Below the pieces are notes generated by a model. That model was not told the DNA's origin and searched no databases. It saw only the letters and a program-made list of their open reading frames with translations. This document shows, in pieces, positions 32,970 to 36,489 of a DNA stretch of 36,489 nucleotides. A program made the position numbers and the translations under genes. Within the stretch, counting starts at the first letter, position 1. The number at the start of each line of letters is the position of its first letter. The stretch comes from JACVRW01 sp038323835 (lineage in GTDB: Bacteria; Actinomycetota; Thermoleophilia; Solirubrobacterales; Thermoleophilaceae), in NCBI GenBank assembly GCA_038323835.1, contig JBBQHI010000037.1, positions 1 to 36,489 of the forward strand, given 5' to 3'.

Positions 32970-33101
32970 CGAGGACCCGATGCGGTCGGCCGCGTCCGGG
33001 GCAGCGCCCGAAACAGGGTCGTCGCCACACTGCCCGCAGATCGAGGCCGGGGCGCTCTTGAACTTCCCGCACGAACGGCAGGGGGCGGCGCCCGTGGTCA
33101 T
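32970..33101 (-). pseudogene. Small zinc-ribbon protein remnant
   Basis: Minus strand from ATG 33101: TTGAAPCRSCGKFKSAPASICGQCGDDPVSG, a zinc-ribbon with two CxxC pairs. Such short actinobacterial proteins normally end soon after GDDP; here no stop follows and the frame runs on into the antisense of the hydrolase gene, so its 3' end is lost or altered. Its start lies 3 bp from the start of the M1 gene on the other strand. Confidence 0.4.
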
Positions 33102-33104
33102 GCC

Positions 33105-34568
33105 GTGGGTGCGGTTGGTCTCGCCCTCTCGAATCGCGCTTCTCGCCCAGGCTCGCTTCTGCTCCTCCCGTGGGGGGTGCCTCGAAATGGGGGCTATGAC
33201 GTTCTTCATTACGATCTCAATCTGCGGTACGCGACCAGCGCTCCGTCTCAGTCGGTCGACGGGACGGTCACGATCGTCGCCCGCGCCACCCAGGATCTGT
33301 CTCAGTTCGACCTCGACTTTGCCGGGCGCTCGATCGGGGCGGTGTCGGTCAACGGTAGGCGGGCCGGGTGGGCACGAACGGGCGAGGAACTGGTGGTGAC
33401 GCCCAGGCGCCGGCTTCGTAATCACAGGCGGTTCGTCGTCCGAGTCAGGCATTTCACGGCTTCGCCCATGGTGCCGACTACGGCGGATCCGTCCACGGCA
33501 GCGTTCTTCGTCGTGCCGAGCGGATCGGCGACATCGTTTCAGCCGAACTTCGCGCACAGGGTGTTTCCCTCCAACGACCATCCGAGTGACAAGGCGACCT
33601 TCCGCTTTAGGTTCGACGTTCCGGCCGGCACCACAGCGGTGGCCAACGGACTCCCGGCAGGCCGCCACCGGCGCGGGTCTCGGAGCATCTGGACCTACGT
33701 GCACCGTCAGCAGCTGGCCACCGAGCTCGTCCAGCTCGCCGTCGGGAGGTTCAACATCACCTCCCCAGGCCGGCATCGTGGGGTGCTCCTGCGGGACGTG
33801 ACCGAGCCGACGGTGACCGCGTTCATGCGCCCGAAGCTCGCACTCGAGCCTCGCCAGATCGCATGGATGGAGCAACAGGTAGGCCGCTATCCGTTCGACT
33901 CGTACGGCTCGCTCATCGTCGAGCCGGAGCTCTTTTTTGCGCTCGAGACCCAGACGCTGTCGCTCTATGACAAGTCCTGGTTCACCGACCGGCCTCAGGC
34001 CGGCTGGGAGCCGATCATGGTCCATGAGCTGTCCCACCACTGGTTCGGCGACAGCGTGTCGCCCGCGGTATGGAGCGACCTGTGGCTGAAGGAGGGCCAC
34101 GCGACCTGGTACGAGCAGAGGTTCGCGGCAAAATTCCACGGCACCGACTTCGAAGCGTTCATCCGAAAGGCATTTGAAGGTGACAACCGGATCCGTGGCC
34201 TCTTCGGCCCGCCCGCCCTACCGAAGTTCAACAACAGCGCGCTGTTCAGCGGCAGCGTCTACGAGGGCGGTGCGCTTGTCCTCTATGCCCTGCGCCAGCG
34301 GATCGGCGACGCCGCCTTCAGACGCCTCGAACGTGAATGGGTCAGCGGCTATCGCGACAAGACGGCTTCCACCGCCGACTTCGTCTCGCTTGCGTCGCGC
34401 GTTGCCGGCCAGAACCTGCGGACCTTCCTGTCCTCATGGCTCTACGGAACCACGACCCCCCCGATGCCCGGCCACCCCGATTGGACGGTCCCACTGGCAG
34501 CAAAGCAATCCACCGCAAGCGTGGCCGCAGCACGCGCCGCCGCAGCTACGACCTTCGGCCGGCGCTGA
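33105..34568 (+). CDS. M1 family zinc metallopeptidase, unusual N-terminus
   Basis: 487 residues. Gluzincin aminopeptidase-type: zinc site HELSH at about 307-311 and the third ligand Glu330 in LKEGHATW, spaced exactly 18 residues; the substrate-site ALETQTLSLYD replaces the GAMEN-type motif. The N-terminal beta domain starts in NGGYDVLHYDLNLRYA. Related secreted enzymes have a signal peptide before NGGYDV; here only MGAVGLALSNRASRPGSLLLLPWGVPR stands in its place, in two pieces, not a good signal, so the 5' end was probably replaced. The low-complexity tail (AAARAAAATTFGRR) follows about residue 470. Start uncertain. Confidence 0.85.
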   Translation: MGAVGLALSNRASRPGSLLLLPWGVPRNGGYDVLHYDLNLRYATSAPSQSVDGTVTIVARATQDLSQFDLDFAGRSIGAVSVNGRRAGWARTGEELVVTPRRRLRNHRRFVVRVRHFTASPMVPTTADPSTAAFFVVPSGSATSFQPNFAHRVFPSNDHPSDKATFRFRFDVPAGTTAVANGLPAGRHRRGSRSIWTYVHRQQLATELVQLAVGRFNITSPGRHRGVLLRDVTEPTVTAFMRPKLALEPRQIAWMEQQVGRYPFDSYGSLIVEPELFFALETQTLSLYDKSWFTDRPQAGWEPIMVHELSHHWFGDSVSPAVWSDLWLKEGHATWYEQRFAAKFHGTDFEAFIRKAFEGDNRIRGLFGPPALPKFNNSALFSGSVYEGGALVLYALRQRIGDAAFRRLEREWVSGYRDKTASTADFVSLASRVAGQNLRTFLSSWLYGTTTPPMPGHPDWTVPLAAKQSTASVAAARAAAATTFGRR

Positions 34569-34627
34569 TTGTGCGGCACGCTCTCGCCGCGCGTCCGGTG
34601 ATACGCCCGCGGAACTAGGTCACGCCG

Positions 34628-34966
34628 CTACGACGTGGCGGCTTCCTCGGCCGTGGGGTCGTAGCTCGCGCACGAGGCGCTGAACACCAGCAGCGCCACC
34701 ACCATTCCGGCCGTGTGGCCGGCCACGAGCATCACGATCGCCCCGGCCACGCCGCCGGCCACCGCCGCGAAGAGCGCGAAGGCCACCGGCAGGGAGAGCA
34801 CCCGCGCGGTGACGAGCGAGCAGAGGAGCCAGGCCAGAGGCCCCACCACGAAGCCGGCGTCCTCGAAGAAGTCGTGGGGGAGGGGAAGCGCCACCAGAAC
34901 GGCGAAGAGCGCCCCGACAATCACCGCCTGAACGACGAGGGCCTTCCAGAACTGGCGGGCGTCCAC
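34628..34966 (-). CDS. Small integral membrane protein, 4 helices
   Basis: About 112 residues with four hydrophobic segments: VVQAVIVGALFAVLVALPL, GFVVGPLAWLLCSLVTARV, FALFAAVAGGVAGAIVMLV, and AGMVVALLVFSASCASY. No recognised family. I chose GTG 34966 because TAGAAT lies 8 nt upstream; ATG 35011 would overlap the neighbouring gene. Downstream of the M1 gene, convergent with it. Confidence 0.7.
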   Translation of the reverse strand: MDARQFWKALVVQAVIVGALFAVLVALPLPHDFFEDAGFVVGPLAWLLCSLVTARVLSLPVAFALFAAVAGGVAGAIVMLVAGHTAGMVVALLVFSASCASYDPTAEEAATS

Positions 34967-34974
34967 GGGCGCGG

Positions 34975-34980
34975 ATTCTA
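34975..34980 (-). promoter_or_regulatory. Candidate -10 element for the membrane protein
   Basis: Minus-strand TAGAAT, 8 nt before GTG 34966, just before the end of the upstream SnoaL-like gene. Confidence 0.35.
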
Positions 34981-34991
34981 GGGGCCCGCGG

Positions 34992-35405
34992 TCAGGCGCT
35001 TCGCAGCGCACGGCGGACGACGCCCGGGTGGCGACCCACCTTCGGGCCGAGCACGAGGGCGAAGAGGGTGAGTGCGAGCCACGGCCTGAGGTGCGGCCGG
35101 ATTCGCTGGATGCGCCCGTCCGCGGCGAGCTCGAACACCATGGCGTCGCCGATCTTCATCGGCCCCACCGAGCCTTCGCCGACCACCGCGCGCACCGGCC
35201 CTTCGCCCACCTGCCGGCCCCAGCGGAGCCCGGTCATGCTGCCGTACACGGCGGTGAGGAGGACGCGCAGGTCATCGGTCCCGCGGAACACCATGTGGCC
35301 GGAGATCGGCGACACGAGCTCGGCGTCGGGGGCGAGGGTCTCCATCATCGCGTCGATGTCGTTCGCCTCGCTGGCGCGCATGTAGCTCGTCACCGCGTCG
35401 TCCAC
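34992..35405 (-). CDS. SnoaL/NTF2-like protein
   Basis: About 137 residues, one NTF2-like fold: SYMRASEANDIDAMMETLAPDAELVSP, ISGHMVFRGTDDLRVLLTAVYG and a basic tail (PKVGRHPGVVRRALRSA). Similar in style to, but clearly different from, the purF-side NTF2-like gene. GTG 35405 follows GACAAT by 6 nt. Substrate unknown. Confidence 0.75.
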   Translation of the reverse strand: MDDAVTSYMRASEANDIDAMMETLAPDAELVSPISGHMVFRGTDDLRVLLTAVYGSMTGLRWGRQVGEGPVRAVVGEGSVGPMKIGDAMVFELAADGRIQRIRPHLRPWLALTLFALVLGPKVGRHPGVVRRALRSA

Positions 35406-35411
35406 GCGCGC

Positions 35412-35417
35412 ATTGTC
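35412..35417 (-). promoter_or_regulatory. Candidate -10 element for the SnoaL-like gene
   Basis: Minus-strand GACAAT, 6 nt before GTG 35405; imperfect TANNNT match. Confidence 0.25.
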
Positions 35418-35447
35418 TCAGGCCGCTCGCCGAGATGGCCGCCGCGC

Positions 35448-35476
35448 GGCGGGCCGCGCATCGTGCGCGACCCGCC
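35448..35476 (-). terminator. Strong stem-loop terminator of the cupredoxin gene
   Basis: 13-bp stem with a 3-nt loop, 19 nt past the cupredoxin stop. On the minus-strand RNA all 13 pairs form (one U.G); on the plus strand one pair becomes C.A. This asymmetry supports use by the minus-strand gene. No T-tract. Confidence 0.6.
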
Positions 35477-35495
35477 CGGCGGCTACGCGCCGCGA

Positions 35496-35963
35496 CTAAT
35501 CGTTCCCGTGGCGCGGCAGAACGGTCACCACGCCCGACATCGGCGTCCCGAAGTTCCCGCCAGCGTCCTGGATGCCGCCGTCGGGGCCTGGGGCCACCGG
35601 CTGGTTGAAGGCGTCCAACTTCGCGTGGAACCTGCAGTAGTAGACGAAGGTGCCGGGATGGTTGAACCGCAGCACCACGTGGCCGTCAACCGGAAGCAGC
35701 TGGTCTGTTCCCCTGTGCCCAGCCGTGTCGAAGGCGTCGTCACTCACGACGGTGTGGTCGTCCTCGTCGTTGTTGACCCAGCGGACCGAATCGCCCGCCC
35801 GGATCTGCAGCGAGAAGGGCGTGAAGCGATCCGCAGGGGGTACGGTCACCTGATGCACCCTTCCCCGCTCGTGACCACCTCCCCCGCGATGCGCCTGGGC
35901 ACCCACGGCACCAAGCGCGGCGAGCACGACGACCAGGAACAGGCCGTAGAAAAGCTTGCGCAT
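35496..35963 (-). CDS. Secreted plastocyanin-like cupredoxin
   Basis: 155 residues. Signal peptide MRKLFYGLFLVVVLAALGAVGAQA, then a mature domain with type 1 copper ligands: His in DDHTVVSDD, Cys-x2-His in YYCRFHAK, and Met in GTPMSGVV. The VRWVNNDEDDHTV strand is typical of the family. Electron transfer or copper handling outside the membrane. The ATG at 35963 has the AGGTAGG box just upstream. It is divergent from tRNA-Val. Confidence 0.9.
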   Translation of the reverse strand: MRKLFYGLFLVVVLAALGAVGAQAHRGGGGHERGRVHQVTVPPADRFTPFSLQIRAGDSVRWVNNDEDDHTVVSDDAFDTAGHRGTDQLLPVDGHVVLRFNHPGTFVYYCRFHAKLDAFNQPVAPGPDGGIQDAGGNFGTPMSGVVTVLPRHGND

Positions 35964-36043
35964 TTCCTACCTACCTTCTGTCGGGGATCGAGACTCTCCG
36001 TCCGGCATACGCAGCCCCGCGCCGCGGGGTTCAGCGGGATGCT

Positions 36044-36049
36044 TAGACT
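36044..36049 (+). promoter_or_regulatory. Candidate -10 element of tRNA-Val
   Basis: TAGACT, 10 nt before the tRNA-Val 5' end. A CCCCGC/GCGGGG hairpin (36015-36029) lies upstream, in the divergent gap. Confidence 0.4.
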
Positions 36050-36059
36050 CGACGGTCGC

Positions 36060-36132
<73 letters not shown>

Positions 36133-36489
36133 CTAGTGCTGCTGGGAGAGCCAGCGGCGATGCTCGGCCGTCCACGTCGTCGGCTTGGGATAGACACGCC
36201 CGTGGCGCAGCAGCATCTTGGAGACGCGGTGACGGGCATTCATCAGGTCGCGCCGGCACGCGTCGTGGGTCCGGGTCATCTCGCGGGCGGCCTCGACCTC
36301 GGGCGGCGGAACGATCACCTTGGTCAGCGACCCAGCCAGCAACAGCCGGGCCAGCAGCTCGGCGTCCTTGCGATCGGTCTTGACCCGATCAGACGGCCCC
36401 CGCGGCGTCTTGCCCGGCGCGATCACCTGCATCGCGATGCCCGCGGCCGCCGCCGCCCGATAGAGCCCGAACCCGGTCGGCCCAGCCTC
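36133..36489 (-). mobile_element. IS110-family transposase, truncated 3' end, continues past window
   Basis: Minus-strand frame open at the right edge: GPTGFGLYRAAAAAGI, KTDRKDAELLARLLLAGSL (DEDD-type catalytic segment) and AEHRRWLSQQ. This is the first, DEDD-type part of an IS110 transposase. The frame then meets TAG right next to tRNA-Val, where intact members continue about 200 residues (Transposase_20 half). So the insertion sequence was cut at the tRNA boundary, perhaps by recombination there. Confidence 0.8.

Noticed and set aside
32142..34139. 665-codon minus-strand frame across the hydrolase and M1 genes
   Set aside because: Mostly antisense shadow; only the short zinc-ribbon piece near 33100 looks like real protein sequence.
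36133..36489. Intact IS110 element
   Set aside because: The second half of the transposase is missing and no insertion-sequence end can be defined before the tRNA.

Overview
The window is about 70% GC with very strong third-position G/C. The purSQL arrangement, an F420/flavin luciferase-like enzyme, paired DUF1800/DUF1501 genes and an ECF sigma factor with a SnoaL-type tail all point to a high-GC actinobacterium. The protein styles look most like Thermoleophilia (Solirubrobacterales), but that placement is inferred from style, not from a marker gene.

Layout. 1-1495: the permease end of a polyamine-type ABC transporter (potB partial, potC). 1492-4962: a cupin gene divergent from the disaggregase clpB, then a small unknown gene. 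5024-5701: a secreted protein. 5834-9171: a GYD-domain gene followed by purD-purE-purB. 9250-12893: an exported trio (DUF1800, DUF1501 with a Tat signal, type-1-copper cupredoxin). 13006-15762: a frameshifted small gene, an ECF sigma factor and a divergent 14-helix MFS exporter. 15759-21273: purC-purS-purQ-purL with 4-nt overlaps, then purF. 21270-25762: an NTF2-like gene, recQ, purN and purH. 25831-27336: an ArsR-type regulator and a luciferase-like monooxygenase. Almost all of de novo IMP synthesis is here. purM and purK are absent from the window.

The best single signal is at 27337-27680 (minus strand). It is a tRNA-Lys(UUU) gene split inside its anticodon by a 271-nt sequence. That insert folds as a complete group I self-splicing intron: P1 with a U.G pair at the splice site, P2 to P9, and a terminal omega-G. 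Divergent from it is an intact tRNA-Glu(UUC).

From 27815 to about 34600 the DNA is an accessory graveyard. It holds a tyrosine-recombinase remnant beside tRNA-Glu, a DUF3179 lipoprotein with a thioredoxin-like partner, and N-terminal debris of an amine oxidase. It also holds HNH and zinc-ribbon fragments, an intact UspA-like gene, a RibD/DHFR-like gene, an alpha/beta hydrolase that has lost its catalytic Ser and His, and an M1 peptidase with an abnormal N-terminus. Ordinary genes resume at 34628 (membrane protein, SnoaL-like protein, cupredoxin), followed by tRNA-Val(UAC). The window ends in an IS110-type transposase truncated one base beyond the tRNA.

Two window-wide habits stand out. TANNNT hexamers sit 6-10 nt before several start codons, suggesting leaderless mRNAs. 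Convergent neighbours share a CTAG in which each strand's stop codon overlaps the other's.
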